DNA of 64,000 bases from Episyrphus balteatus (Eukaryota > Arthropoda > Insecta > Diptera > Syrphidae). Shown here in pieces: positions 1 through 12,137 of the stretch (positions within the stretch are counted from its first letter, which is position 1; every line of letters starts with the position of its first letter). The stretch covers positions 161,483,718 to 161,547,717 of the forward strand of contig NC_079134.1 of the NCBI RefSeq assembly GCF_945859705.1, in the 5' to 3' direction. The position numbers and the translations under genes are program-made. Under the pieces are notes generated by a model. That model did no database searches and was not told the DNA's origin. It worked only from the letters and a program-made list of their open reading frames with translations.

Positions 1-1565
1 CCCGAGGTTTGAATGCGGATTCTCTTCTTTTTGATATGATATTTTTTTTTTTTTGTTTTATTTGCGTTTTTCGTTTTTGAATTTATCTTTGTGGCTTATT
101 TTTTTTCTTGTTCGTGACAAACTTAATGGTCTCAAAGAGATTTTGTTAAAGTGACACTAAGGATATTTTCCTTTCCGATTTTATAGGTTAGGGATGGATT
201 GTATATGTTTTATATTCAACGAGAAATAAGTGTTTTGTTTCTACTTTTCATGAATGTTAATCGAGGTCGTCAGAAACAAAAAAAGTTATGGGTCTGTTAC
301 ACAATATTGTACATAGTTGTTAGTGTTCTAATACGACAAAAATAATAGCACTATGGCAGAATTTTACTGTCGGGAGGTATTTGGCAATTAATGTTACTAA
401 ATAGGGACTTTTAATTAAGTTCGTTAGGAAAGTTATAAGAAAGTAATTTCTCACTATGACCATGATTATAACTTTGCGTAACGCTAATTACCTATGTATT
501 CTTTATTGAAGAAGAATATGAATGAAATATGGTTCTCTTGCTGAATTGCTGAATATAAGTCAGCAAAATAATAAATAATCCAAAAGTAGAAATGTTAAAC
601 CACAGCTACTTGGCGCTTATTTCTTTGAAGGTTTGTTTTACGAGCAACTAGCGGTTATTAAAAAAAATTATGGATGGAGATGAAAAACTGATCCTTCTGC
701 AGAAAGGTACTTCATTTGATCATTCATAATGATGAAAACATACGAAAAATGGAAATTTGTTTTTTTGTTTGTTTAACATTTCATCCTTAAAAAATTTTCC
801 GTTGTTTGAATTTCATCAGGAAAAGTGAACATTTTTGGAAAAAAACATGGAAAGTTGTAAATAGAAAGCTATTTAATGTATACAACAAAATATCATATAA
901 CCCGAATTTTGTTTGAATTGGTAGCAAATCACGATAATATTGTCATCTATATATCTTGGTAACGCAGTTGTTTTGTATTAAAAATATCATCAGCATCAGT
1001 TTCATCCACATCAAGAGGAATTTTTCAAAATATATCACATAGATACCTACTTATTTCATTTAAAGATTTGATGATATTTTTACATTGTGTGTCCCCAGCA
1101 AGGAATAAAATTTTAACAACCCTGCGTTACCATGTCAAAAATTCAAAGTAAATGTGGATTAATTTAATGTACCTCATTTAGTTCGACTTGTTGTAACTCT
1201 TTGAATGAATGGTATTCTTTAATTTGCTAGATAAATTAGACGCTTCAAATTCACGGAAAAATGGCGTGTTGGTCTACTGCGTTACCGCTAAGCTTTGTGA
1301 ACTAATTACCTATAGACGAAATGTGAATTAGTATTATTGTTTTTACGCTAATAGTTTTGTCAGTGACAACATTTTTGCTGTTCGGTTATCAATTAATTTA
1401 ATTTTTCCTGAATTGATACAATATAAATAAATACTTACGTTACCGCGTTACCATAAAGAATATATTGAAAAAGCAGTTATTTTAGATCTATTTTAAAGTT
1501 ATAAAATTAAAAATGCACATGTAATTTAATTGAATTTAGCTTATTGTAGAGTTAAACTATAAATA
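1..1565. other. AT-rich DNA with a recurring GCGTTACC motif; no gene seen
   Basis: No convincing coding sequence is visible. The octamer GCGTTACC, or its complement GGTAACGC, recurs around 958-965, 1123-1130, 1278-1285 and twice around 1437-1452; a related TGCGTAACGC lies near 475. Repetition of such a GC-containing motif in AT-rich DNA would fit the subterminal repeats of a DNA transposon, possibly one that includes the coding-like fragment just downstream. No inverted termini or target duplications were found, so this is only a suggestion. Confidence 0.35.
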
Positions 1566-1990
1566 TTATTCATTTATTACAACATGTGAGGTGGTTTTTG
1601 GTTTCCAGTCGAGGTTTAAGCTCGTCGGATTTCCAAGCTTCTTTTGAAGATAACGCCAAAACTTCAACGGTAAAGTTATATTGAATCTTGAAAACAGACC
1701 TTTATTTACTCAAATTAACAAAAACAACTCCTACAAACTAATCGTAATAATAAATTTACAAAATAAGGATTACTTAAAAAAAAATCGATCACTGTAGTCT
1801 CTTCAGGTGTTTTAGTCAGCTGAAAAAATAAATACCTTTATATTTGTTTATGGCCACTAGCAGCACGCAGAACGGCAGGCAATAGCTCCGGATGATCAGC
1901 AGGTTTTATTTTGGCCCCTGGTGACACTTCTTGTTTTGTTCGGTTTCGTCTAGCTGTCTTATGATACTTTTTGGTATGAGTGAATGTGAA
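1566..1990 (-). pseudogene. Coding-like fragment of unknown family (three open segments, minus strand)
   Basis: I do not recognise the protein. Reading leftwards, 1990-1841 is open and protein-like (it includes KTARRNRTKQEVSPGAKIK and PADHPELLPAVLRAASG) and ends in TAA at 1840-1838. The same frame reopens through 1819-1774 (LTKTPEETTVIDFF), which follows a good acceptor TTTATTTTTTCAG at its edge. A 74-base intron-like gap (GTAATC donor at 1773-1772, AG acceptor at 1701-1700) then joins in phase to 1699-1566 (includes FWRYLQKKLGNPTSLNLDW), ending with TAA at 1568-1566. Short introns of this size are normal in flies. The in-frame TAA between the first two segments, and the lack of an upstream start or a donor ahead of it, suggest a decayed gene or transposon ORF, or alternative 3' exons. 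The plus strand of the last segment also has an open, AG/GT-bounded stretch (about 1609-1671), so strand choice is not certain. Confidence 0.3.
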
Positions 1991-2078
1991 TCATAAGAGA
2001 CAAAAAAACTAACCGTATGGTTTTATCTAATATTCTTATTTTTATTGGGTAAAAGGGAATTAATATGAGATAGTATGT

Positions 2079-4857
2079 CACTCAAAAAATTTCATGTGTA
2101 AATAGTACTGCGTACATTCTACGAATTTTACTCGTGGTTTTCAGCCACGAATATTATTCGTAAAATGGACGTTTATTAGTACTTTTACGAATATTTTATT
2201 AGTATTCGTAGAAAATCAAGCGTACATTGAACTATTAGTAGATTTACATTCCCATTCGTACATTGCACGAATAATTTGTAGTATTTACTAATGCTTTTCT
2301 CATTCATTCGTACATTGTACAGCACTATTCGTATATTGTACGAATAGCATATTGTAATATTTACGAATGGCTTTATAGTACAGGAAAGATAGACTTTTTC
2401 GTACTAATAATTCGTACATTATACAGTGCTATTCGTATAATGTACGAATGTTATTTATTGTAGAACTTTCCGCCATTGATTTTTTTCCTGAAATTGCCAC
2501 CATTGCGGGTGGCAATGGTACAGTGGATGTAGTACTACCTCAGGCAGCATTCTTTTCTTAATCCCCCAGCTTGGAAGCCACCCGTGGGACTATATGAGAT
2601 ATTAATCATCTTATTCTCAATTCACTGTACCAACAAAAATTCTTTCCTATCTTTCTATTCCTTCTAACTATGGCCGTGCAGTTGCATTTAAAAGACCTTA
2701 GGTCTTACAGGCATATAGTTAAATTAAAAAAAAAAAAAAATATTAATTGTTGAAATAATTACCCAAGCATATAACTGTACTTCAAAACTATACAAATTTT
2801 TTGCATACATTTTTTACATTTATAAGTTTTTGGACCTTAAATATTATACCATACATATGTATTTCCCGGTGTTCATATTCTTTTTCTTGGAAGATCACTG
2901 AAATATATAAACATTAAACATTGAAAGTAGCTCGAAAGAATGTCTATACTTACAATAAATATTTAAGAAAAGTACCTACTAGTAACCAAAGATGTTTTGA
3001 TATGGTCCGCCATTTGCCAATTGGTAAAGCTGATTGTTGATGAATTCTTGATGCCAACCTTGAAAGAATATTCCAAAATGAAAGTAAAAAGTCAAAAAAT
3101 AAATTAGGATTAATGAAATAAGCTATAAAGGACAATGATTTAAACTTAGGGTAAAGTCGGGTGATATGGCACCACGGGTGATATGGCACCCTTTCAATAT
3201 CTCCCACTTAATTACTTCTTTTCAAAGCAAAAAGAGCAAAATAGAATTCAGTCTGACGTAAGCTTTCAGTGGATGCATTCGGATCCGCAGTAGCCATTGC
3301 CACTTAAATTAAAAAAATGGACAAACAAAAAAATTAGTTCAATTTGAGCGAAAAGTTTTTTTGTGTAAAATTGTTGTACGTGTGGTTCCAAAAGTATTTG
3401 ACGCCGAGGGTTCATTTTAACACAAAAATAACGGTAACGGTCGTATTTTTGTGTTTGCTCATTGCCATAACTAAGCAAACGTGATTATTCGTGTCATTTG
3501 AAGAAAACAGAAGTGTAGTCAAATGGGGGATATGGCACCCAAGAACTTCGGGATATATGGCACCGGTGCCATTTCCCCCGCATCTACTTTTGAACCTATT
3601 TATTTTTCAACTGACAATTGCATTTACAAAAAACTTCAGCAAACCAGGCCAAGTGGACTCAAACCCAGATCACAGCAGCCGTTGGAGCTGCTGAATGTAA
3701 AAAAAAAAAGCAGGACCTAAGCATTTTGCGATTCCCTTCACACGTCACTACATTAAGAAGGCTTCTTAAATGACCAGAACCTAAAAGTTTGCCAAATAGC
3801 TTTCAGATTGACTGAAAAGTGCGGAATAAGGCAGTAATCATAATTTTACTTTTGGTCTCATGATTCGTGTACGTCTTTCAACAACACATGCAACAAGTTT
3901 TACAAAAAAATATCAAGAAGAAATAGGGTGCCATATCACCCTCGATAAGGTGCCATATCACCCTCCATTTTTTCAATCATGTTTTTTTTAATGCTTTTCA
4001 TTTTTGCAAAAAATAACAAAAAATTATCTTTGAATTACACTTATGTACCTATTTGGCATTTAAGAAATAGTTTTAAAATAAACCTGCCTTTGTTTGAAAT
4101 AGATATCTTCTTTATTTCTCAAGTAATAACGAAAAACAAAAATGGGTGCCATATCCCCCGACTTTACCCTAAACATAGATTACTCACCTGATTTTTGTTG
4201 CGATTCTGGTTGTTCAGTCGATCCTCGGTTCTGTAATCACTTCAATCACTATTTTTACAAACTTTATGTTTCTAAATTATATTTATTTTAACTTATTATA
4301 TTTTCCGTGAAATATAAACGTTCTACAAGCGACGACACGCGTATAGCAACTAACTTTTTTGATGCTATTTAGGAATGGAAAACGATTAACAAATAACGGA
4401 AATAACGGATATTTCGGTTCAAATTTGGTACCACTCAACGAATTATTCGTATATTCTACGAATAATGCGTACAGGCACCCTACGAATAAATTTCTCTACG
4501 AATATTAGTATTTACTTAGTAAATAGTACGAATTTATTAGTAAATACTACGAATACAATGCAAGAAATTACGAATGCATTCGTACGAAGAATTTACGAAT
4601 GTTATTAGTTATATGTACGCAATAATTCGTACAATGTACTAATAAAAGTTGTTTAATTTTTGTTTACGAATAAAATTAGTACATTGAACGAATAAATTCG
4701 TGGATAATACTACAGTTATTCGTAAAATTTCACTAATGCATTCGTAAATATTCCACTGCACGAATACTGCGTGTATTTTACGAATATGCGTACAATGCAC
4801 GAATATTTTTTTTACGAATGCCATTCGTAGCTGTTTTACTAATAAATTTTTTGAGTG
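2079..4857. mobile_element. Foldback-like DNA transposon with long repeat-filled inverted arms
   Basis: The ends are inverted copies of CACTCAAAAAATTT (2079-2092 and 4844-4857). Inside each end, about 400 bases are packed with short inverted and direct copies of ATTCGTA/TACGAAT, TTCGTACATTGTACGAAT-like palindromes and ATTAGTA/TACTAAT. This gives two inverted arms, about 2079-2470 and 4436-4857. Long inverted arms built from short internal repeats are typical of foldback-type elements, and CACT...AAATTT ends recall the P-superfamily foldback Galileo, but that is a resemblance only. No transposase is present. The flanking 8 bases (TAGTATGT and TAACGCTT) do not match, so no target duplication is visible. 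The middle contains a second, nested element at 3149-4169. Confidence 0.6.
3149..4169. mobile_element. Nested TA-flanked inverted-repeat element (Tc1/mariner/pogo-type target)
   Basis: The termini are GGGTAAAGTCGGG followed by TGATATGGCACC on the left and GGATATGGCACCC in inverted form on the right, about 24 of 25 positions matching. TA dinucleotides directly flank both ends (3147-3148 and 4170-4171), as expected for a Tc1/mariner/pogo-like target duplication. The sequence GATATGGCACC is repeated inside: at 3162-3173, 3179-3189 and 3529-3539, in a palindromic GGCACCGGTGCC setting at 3559-3570, and inverted at 3926-3941 and 3949-3964. No transposase ORF is visible, so it is non-autonomous. Its position inside the foldback-like element implies that it inserted later. 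Confidence 0.75.
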
Positions 4858-6837
4858 TAACGCTTCGTTACAAACATTGAACAATTGCTTTACATTTTTA
4901 TACCAAACCATATAACTTTATACAAATATTAAGGCCCAAATACATTCATACATATTTTGAGAAAAACTGTAATTTTTTAAGGGGTCAAGGCTTCAAAGTC
5001 TACGTGGTTATCCAAAATCGCGTAGGTATGTTTAATGTCTTAGAAAAGTCTGAACATCTTGTTCCTAAACTACATATAAAAAAAAACAAAAACTGGTTAA
5101 AAATTGTTAAAGCAATAATTTTTCCAATAGCTTAAGGTCAAAATCTACCCTGTGTAGATAATGTAATTTTGCTCTTGTAGGAATTCCAATCGTTACCGTT
5201 TCGTAATCTGTGCGAAGAAAGAGGGACAATTTTTCGAATTCTGAATGTATAAACCCCAATCCAACCTTAAAATCTTGGAAACCCAAAATCATGAAAAGTC
5301 CCAAAAATCCGAATTTGCCGAAAACCCTAAATTCAATAAGGCCAAAAACCCGAAAATTCAGCATTCTGGATTTGCGGGATTCTAGGTTTTCGGAATTCTG
5401 GATTTCGGGTTTTCGGAATTTTAGTTCAAGGGATTCTGTGCGACATGTGATCTAACCGAGAAGTTTTTGAATGTTAGAGAGATTAATAATTTCTTATATG
5501 TATTTTGACTGATTTTACCCGTCTTTTCATAAAAATTCCAATAATTTTTGTTTGATGGTCGAATGATATTGATTTTATTTGAACAATATTATTTGTACTT
5601 TGATATGCAACAACACAATAGTCTTGAAAATTCAATTAAGATAAACCGCAATTGCTCAATTTTGATAGTGAAAACATATTATTACATACTATCATCAAAT
5701 ACCCACATTATTTTTAATAAAACATTGACAGATAAGGTACTTTTATATTTCTTTTGAGCCTCTGCCAATAAAAGATATAACTTCCTACCCATTACCGTAT
5801 TCATATTACTTTACAATTTACATATCTGCACAATATTATTGGATTATTATTTCTTGTCAAAACAAATTATCTAAAATAAAACGCAAAAAAAAAAAAAAAC
5901 AATCCATTCCATACCAACAATCTTCTTCAAAAACCATTCACCCATAAATTATCCATAAATAATTACCTACCATAGAGCCATAGCCCTTCACACAAAATAT
6001 ACAAAAAAAAAAAAAAACAAATAAATAAATAAAAAAAAAAGTAAAAAGGGAGCAAACGTAAAAGTTTGCACTTATTTGTCAACAAAAGCCGGTAGGTAAA
6101 AGATAAAACAAAAATCATGCTCAGTTGAAAAGTAAAAAAAAAAAAATTATTTATGTACACTTCTTTGAAGTTGAGAATTTGAGTTTGAGAACAACTGAAA
6201 CAAAAAAAATTCTAGTGTGAAAGTTGGCACCCATTAAAAACTATCAATTTTTTGTTCAAGTCAAAAGCATACAAAAACAATGAACTAATAATCAATTTCC
6301 ATACCAATCTGTATCATTATTCAATATAATTAATCATAAAAAAAAAGAATACAAATTTACCAATAACAATAATTAGATAGATACCAACCTATAAAAAAAA
6401 ATCTACAAAAACACAGTTTGACAACAAATGAACACCACACACAAAACAACAAAAATATTCCTCTCACCATTTTCTCTCACTTTTGAAAAGAAATAAAACA
6501 AACACATCTCTTATGAATCCACACTATTATCAAATTCCATAATAAAACAGAGACAACACTATTATACAAAATCCATCATGGCCGCCAATGACCTGTTCAC
6601 ATACACACAAACTAAGCAAAATACTGTCATAGTTGCTCTCAAACTGTATACCCAATTCCGCCATTATTATTCTCTCATACTTTCATACACATTTTCAAAG
6701 TTGTATTTGTCAATTTTGCTTTCAATGTATGTATCTATGTATCTACAGAGCCGAATCAAAATGAGAGAGAATTTGTATCTCAGAGTTGAAAAGGCAAAAA
6801 AAAAATATACATTTCATTTTTCTTCATAGAAATTCCG
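4858..6837. other. AT-rich non-coding stretch with a small inverted-repeat patch
   Basis: No gene is visible. The part at about 5255-5430 is a patch of degenerate repeats of CCGAAAAYCC and its complement; its left half (C-rich) and right half (GGTTTTCGGAATTCTGG) are inverted to one another and could fold into a hairpin. The rest is AT-rich with many A-runs (for example 5886-5900 and 6003-6017). Short open frames here are compositional. Confidence 0.5.
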
Positions 6838-6935
6838 CGTCGCTTTGTGTATAGATACGGGAGAACTTTGCTCGTTCGTTGTACGCGCTGTACGTTGACG
6901 TTCGTACCCCGGTTCGACGACGGTTCGAACTAAGA
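6838..6935. promoter_or_regulatory. CpG-dense patch in AT-rich DNA; possible promoter or 5' UTR
   Basis: About 100 bases contain many CpG steps (CGCGTCGC, CGTTCGTTGTACGCGC, CGTTGACGTTCG, GGTTCGACGACGGTTCGAAC), in sharp contrast to the surrounding poly(A)-rich DNA. GGTTCGACGACGGTTCG includes a near-direct repeat of the GGTTCG kind. In fly genomes such local CpG retention often marks a promoter, 5' UTR or strong enhancer. No TATA box and initiator pair was convincing and no coding start follows, so the call is tentative and strand is unknown. Confidence 0.2.
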
Positions 6936-9190
6936 TTGAAAAAAAAAAATATCTAAATAATTTGTGGATAAAAATTAATAAAAAATAAAAAAAAAAAAAA
7001 CTGAGAAAAAAAAAATAAATTAACTTCAAGGAATAAATTGAAAAAACACAAATAATCAATTGGATTATATCAGAATTCTCCCAACAGATATTCAATTATA
7101 TTTGGAATAAAATATAAATCAAATGAAAAAGTATCTCATGGATACAAAATTGAAATAAAAAAAATAGATATATTTGTTCAAGTGAAAGGAAAATAAAAAT
7201 TCCCAATTTATACAATAAAATTACAACAAAAATAAAAGAGAAAAAGTGCGTTGCTACATAAAAGATACAAAAGTATCTTTCTATCTATAGATGGGAAAAG
7301 TTTAAAGAAAAAATAGTGATTTTTTCTTCTCGGGGAAAATAATAAATTATAAATTTTTTAAGTGTTCTTATATAAAAAAAAATAATTTAAATGTGCATTG
7401 CAAAAATATTTATTGTATGTACGACACGCCACCTATCGTTGGCCCTTAGAAGTGTTAAACAAATATAAATTTTGTATCTTTTTTTATTGCTGAATTTCTT
7501 TGTTTAACAAAAGAAAAAAAATTAAAATTCATGTTATTTCGTCGACGTATCGTATAGTTCGCGGTGTTCGATAAAAAAAATTTTTTTTTTCGTTTCATAT
7601 TTTTTTTTTTTTTTTTTTTGGTTCTTGTTGGTTTGGTGTCCTCTCTTGAGTTCAATTCCCAGTGAGTGTTTTTTTATACATCCACCGCCTTTTTTGCCTT
7701 TTGCATCATTTGCAACAACAACGACACACAACACCAACAACAAAAAAAAGCGGAGCATAGTGAAGTGAAATAATATGCCAGCCAGTGGCTGCGCAGTAAA
7801 AATTACCCACCAGACCCACTGGGGTATGGATTCGGTTTCCGAATAAAATAAAGTACACAGAGTGTCCCCCTTGAGCCCCTTCAAACCCGGCTCTCGTTCA
7901 GAAAAATACCTACAGAAAAAAAAACAACAACAACAAAAAACAAATCGAAAATTATCATCATTATCATCCGTCGTCGTTGTCGCTCTCTTTCTTCCTTTGA
8001 ATTTCGTTCGGATATTTCGGAAAAAGGTACAAAAAAAAAATTAAACACACTAAAAACAGACAGAGAGAGAAGATATATATATTTGCGTGCTCGCTTACTC
8101 TCTTGATCTCTCTCATCATTATCATAAAGTCTCTTCGTGAGAAATCGTCAAGAAAAAGACGACGCGAAATAAAAAGGGTATAATATTCGCACACCCTTTG
8201 GCCCCCTTTTTTTTGTGCTCGTTATTTAACCCTTTGCTATAACCTCTTCCGACGACAAGAGAAGCAGCGCAGCGCCCCCGCGCGTTTAATGAAAAGAAGC
8301 TTGCTTCTTTTTTTTTTTTTTGTCTTAATTGGAACCTAATTTTGTGGATAACTTTTTTTTAACCTACCAAAACCCTGCAGGGTATTTCCTATGGGCTAAT
8401 CAAAAAAAGAAAAGAATGAAACAAAAAAAACTAACTTGAAAATTGATGGGATTTCATTAAAAAAAAAAAGAAATTTTTGACAGAAAGTAAAGTAACCAAA
8501 CAGCCCCAAAAAAAAGGATTACAAATTTTCGTTTATTTTTTAATGTGGATTATCAATTGCGATTAATTATCGTATCTAAAAAGGTAAGTTTTGGGTCATA
8601 CATTTTTTTTTTCTTATTGGATTTTTTTTTTACTCTTCTCTCATGATAAAAAATAATATATAAAATGAACATGCCCTTTTGTTCTCTCTTTTTGTAATTC
8701 CTGAACATAGATACTTTTTTTTTTTTATTTAAGTGAATGGCAGTCATCCTCAAACTTAAAGGACATCTTTTCTTTGGTCTCTCGAGTTCTCGGATATACA
8801 AAAGTAGTGTTGTAGTATAGTAAATCCTACCTACCTACAAAAGCGATTTATGCTTATGCTTGAAAACCTGTTACAAGAGTATACGAATGAGCATTTTAAC
8901 GCGTATACACAATCACAAAGTAGTATAACTAACTTTGTATGTGTTTGTATCGATATTTTTCACATGTACATTGGGTATAATATGTAAAATAATACACTTG
9001 TATGTGAGAACATGAAAAATTTATTCTATACCACAGTCAGAAGGAGGGTATAGTGGCATGAAGTATGCATTGATATTCAATTAGGGTGACCAGAGGCTGT
9101 AGAAATATTTGATTAGTGGGATTTTTGAGGTATCAATTTTGCAAAATTAAGAGTTTAGTCTTTTGATACAACTCCAATATTTTTTTAAAC
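6936..9190. other. AT-rich non-coding stretch with long homopolymer runs
   Basis: No gene is visible. Poly(T)/poly(A) runs are frequent (about 7573-7590, 7601-7620 and 8308-8321). The region around 7680-8300 is less AT-biased, with CAACAA/ACAC-rich tracts, GAGAGAGA at about 8062-8070 and GCGCAGCGCCCCCGCGCG near 8267-8284, which could be untranslated or regulatory sequence. The last 100 bases lead into the first GGCGCC array. Confidence 0.4.
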
Positions 9191-10285
9191 TGGCGCCCAA
9201 TGCGGGAAAAATATCAAAACAAAATATATAAAATTCCTTAGGGTGCATTTTTGTCAGATTTTACTTAAAATCCATTAATTCAATTTATTTCAATTAAAAG
9301 TGGCGCCCAATGCGGACAAAAATTCTAACAAACAACGTCCCTAGACCATTTCTTTGAGCCTTCGGCCTACATTTATTTTAAAATGGCGCTCAATGCGGAC
9401 AAAAATGCATACTACCAAACAAAATATGATCTATCTTTCAATACATATTTCCGATGCGAATAAAAAATCTAACTTACATTATGTATACAAAGTCTCTTAA
9501 GGATCATTTTTCAATCTTCAAATTTAGACCAATCTATCAAAGTTTTTTTTTGAAGTACCTAAAGAAAAAATGTATTCAGTATTTTTCAAATTTTTCAAAG
9601 TGGCGCCCAATACGAAGACAATTTTTTTACAAAACAAAGTTCATTTAGAATCACCTTTCTTAGGTTAAGATCGATCGATCCAAGGTTTTCAACTGAACAC
9701 ATAATAGATCTGATATCCTATATTTATTTAAAAGTGGCGCCCAATGCAGACAACAACTACAAGAAACAAAATATATAAAAACCTTTAGGGATCATCTTTG
9801 TCGAACTATAAAAGTTGGATCATTACTTAAGATCCATCTATTAAAGTTTTTTTTTTTTTCAATTAAACAAATAAATGAGTCAATTTTTCAATATTTTTTT
9901 TAAAGTGGCGCCCAACTCAGATAAAATGTACAATAGAATGAATATACAAAATTCAAAAGGTTTGAAAAATTGACACGCAATGCATAAATTACATAAATCG
10001 ATAAAATTTTCGAAAAAGGATTATTCTTTTTATAAATGGCGCCCAACTGCACTTAATTAAATTTCAAAAGTAAACAAGATTTTTCATGCAAACGATAAAA
10101 AAATTTGATTATATTTTTTAAGTGGCGCCCAACAAGAAACAAAAAGTAACTGAAAAATGATGCAATACTTGAAATTATTTTTTATTTTTCAATTAAGAAA
10201 TCGGTCAAGTTTGATTAATTGAACAGTCAAAGGTATTTTCTTATAAAAGAATTTTTTTGTTTTGGCTAAATGGCGCCCAACGAAG
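9191..10285 (+). repeat. GGCGCC-box tandem array A (plus orientation, about 9 units)
   Basis: Boxes of the form RTGGCGCCCAA start at 9191, 9301, 9384 (variant GGCGCTCAA), 9601, 9735, 9906, 10037, 10123 and 10271. Spacings run from 83 to 217 bases, typically 110-170. The sequence between boxes is AT-rich and strongly diverged, while the box stays almost fixed. This array has its own subtype: most copies read CAATGCGG or CAATGCAG after the core, whereas other arrays read CAACGTAG. A degenerate extra copy (TGACACGCAATGC) lies near 9971. Block-specific variants suggest local amplification of units. Confidence 0.85.
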
Positions 10286-11389
10286 GAAAAAATTTTAATA
10301 CTTGAAAATCAAATAAAATGTTCATGTAAAACTTATTGCATCTCTTGGCAATTAACACTTTTTAAATTAAATATTTCATTTCATGTAAAATCAAAGATTA
10401 ACAAAAAGATCTTAATTCAAGCTTATGTACATTTTCCTAAGTACTCCGCAGACTTATCGGAATAAGTTTCACATACTCGAATTATGAGCTATAGAATATG
10501 AGCACTTTCAAGTGTTTGCAAATAAAAAATTAATTAATTTTATTAACTCTACAAGGAAATGTTAATCATCTATTCAAGTCACACTTTCAATTGGACTTAA
10601 CTTATCACAAATGATTATATCCTACGATCGATGGTCACCCCAAAAGAAAACAAGAAAATAACCAACACAAAAATTGAAATTCTCTTTTCTCTTCCCACAC
10701 TTTACCATTATTGTTCTCCATTTTAGCTCCATTACTAAAGAACAAAAAAAAAAAAAAAAAACAACACCAAGAAGAAAATTAACAAAAGAACATATTTTTT
10801 TTATATCATGAATACCCTCATCTTGAATATCTATTAGAGGGTTCCTTCAATTCAATTCCTACTGTGATTTTCCATGTTGAATTGGAATTTTCGTGTTCAT
10901 TATTATTTCTTTCATTACATACTTTGAATGGTTTTTTTTTCTAACTCATTCTCATTTTAATAAAAAAAAAAGTATTTATTTTTTTAGTTTTTACTTTTTA
11001 ACTTTTCTATTTTTGTATAATATTTGAACCGTAAATTTATATCTATATGTATAAAGTAATCAAAATAATGGTTCATCATTATTGGTCTGCAATTGTAGGT
11101 ATTCTATATCTATAGAATTTTTTAAGGGTCTAGGTCTCGATGGAGATTGAAATTGCTGTCAATTAAATGATAAATGGGTATTGGCTTCAATAAAAAGATT
11201 AGATTGCGGCTTTTTTGTTTTTGATTTATTTTATTTTTCTTTGATATTATATGTTTTTTTTTATTATATTTGCAATTCTGGTTATAGGTTGATTTTAATT
11301 AATTAATAAATGACATTTAGTGATGTTATCTTCAATGAAATTTTTAGTTTCGAAACGGAAACATCAATTGTTCTCGATTTTCGTCTACG
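10286..11389. other. Island between arrays A and B; no gene seen
   Basis: This is AT-rich sequence with A and T runs (about 10744-10760 and 10967-10983). It is flanked on the left by plus-oriented and on the right by minus-oriented GGCGCC boxes, so the boxes face inward. No coding sequence or box is present inside. Confidence 0.5.
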
Positions 11390-12137
11390 TTGGGCGCCAT
11401 TTAAAAAACAAAAAACCACAACGATTGTTTTGTTTCTTCTTCCTTGATCGAAATTTCCTAGAGTTTGTATGGTTTGGGTTGGTCCAATGGATCACAGCCA
11501 CAATCGGTGATTTTTACATGATTCATACTCTCCCGGGCGCCAGTTCACAAATATAAAATTACGTTTTGATCAAGTTAATTTTAAGAGCTATTTGTTGTTT
11601 ATCAGAAAACCATGTTTTTACTTAACGAATTAAATGTAAAAGAATAGTTTTGTTGAAAGTTGACCTTATTTTGTCTCTCTGTTGGGCGCCACTTAAGAAA
11701 AATTATCGTCATCTAAAAATTCGGTTGTCTGTCACACTCATGACACCTTCTGTCACTTGTCGTGGTTTTAACAAGTGATGCTAAAAGAAATCGATTCACT
11801 TCAGACGCAGATTTTTTTCCAAATAGGGAAGATATGAGAAAGAATGAAAAAAAACATTCCTGCGTTGGGCGCCACTTTTTAAAAATCCGTCAAAACTGCA
11901 CTTAATGTTTCTAAAATAAGTTATTTCAATTATTTAAAAGTCTCAATTGGGAACTATCCAGTCTTTATCAATCTCTATCAGAATGATCCCTTCTCGGGCG
12001 CCACTTAAAAAATTTTTTTTTTAAATAAGCCTCAAACTGTGTCAATTAGATGATGATAGCTGAGAAACACTAATTTTTTTTTTCAAATAGAAAAATCGTT
12101 CGTTAATAGAATCTAAATGAACCCTTCACGGGCGCCA
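11390..12137 (-). repeat. GGCGCC-box tandem array B (minus orientation, 6 units)
   Basis: Inverted boxes TTGGGCGCCA or close variants occupy 11390-11399, 11533-11542, 11682-11691, 11865-11874, 11994-12003 and 12128-12137, a spacing of 129-183 bases. Three of six read YCGGGCGCCA rather than TTGGGCGCCA, again a block-specific subtype. The units are otherwise diverged AT-rich sequence. Confidence 0.85.

Noticed and set aside
4639..4911. 90-residue minus-strand ORF
   Set aside because: It is a translation of the short palindromic repeats of the foldback arm (ATTCGTA units).
7534..7884. 116-residue minus-strand ORF with a signal-peptide-like stretch (MLRFFLLLVLCVVVVAND)
   Set aside because: The hydrophobic stretch is the antisense of a CAACAACAACGACACAC tract, and the rest is Lys-rich from T-runs; most likely compositional.
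9191..10285. CRISPR-like array (short conserved repeat, variable spacers)
   Set aside because: The genome is eukaryotic in character, spacing varies from 83 to 217 bases, the spacers are themselves diverged copies of one monomer, and no cas genes exist.
9082..10642. TAGGGTGACCA and TGGTCACCCCA as inverted ends of a hAT element around array A
   Set aside because: Only about ten bases match, no 8-base target duplication is present, and no further inverted similarity was seen.
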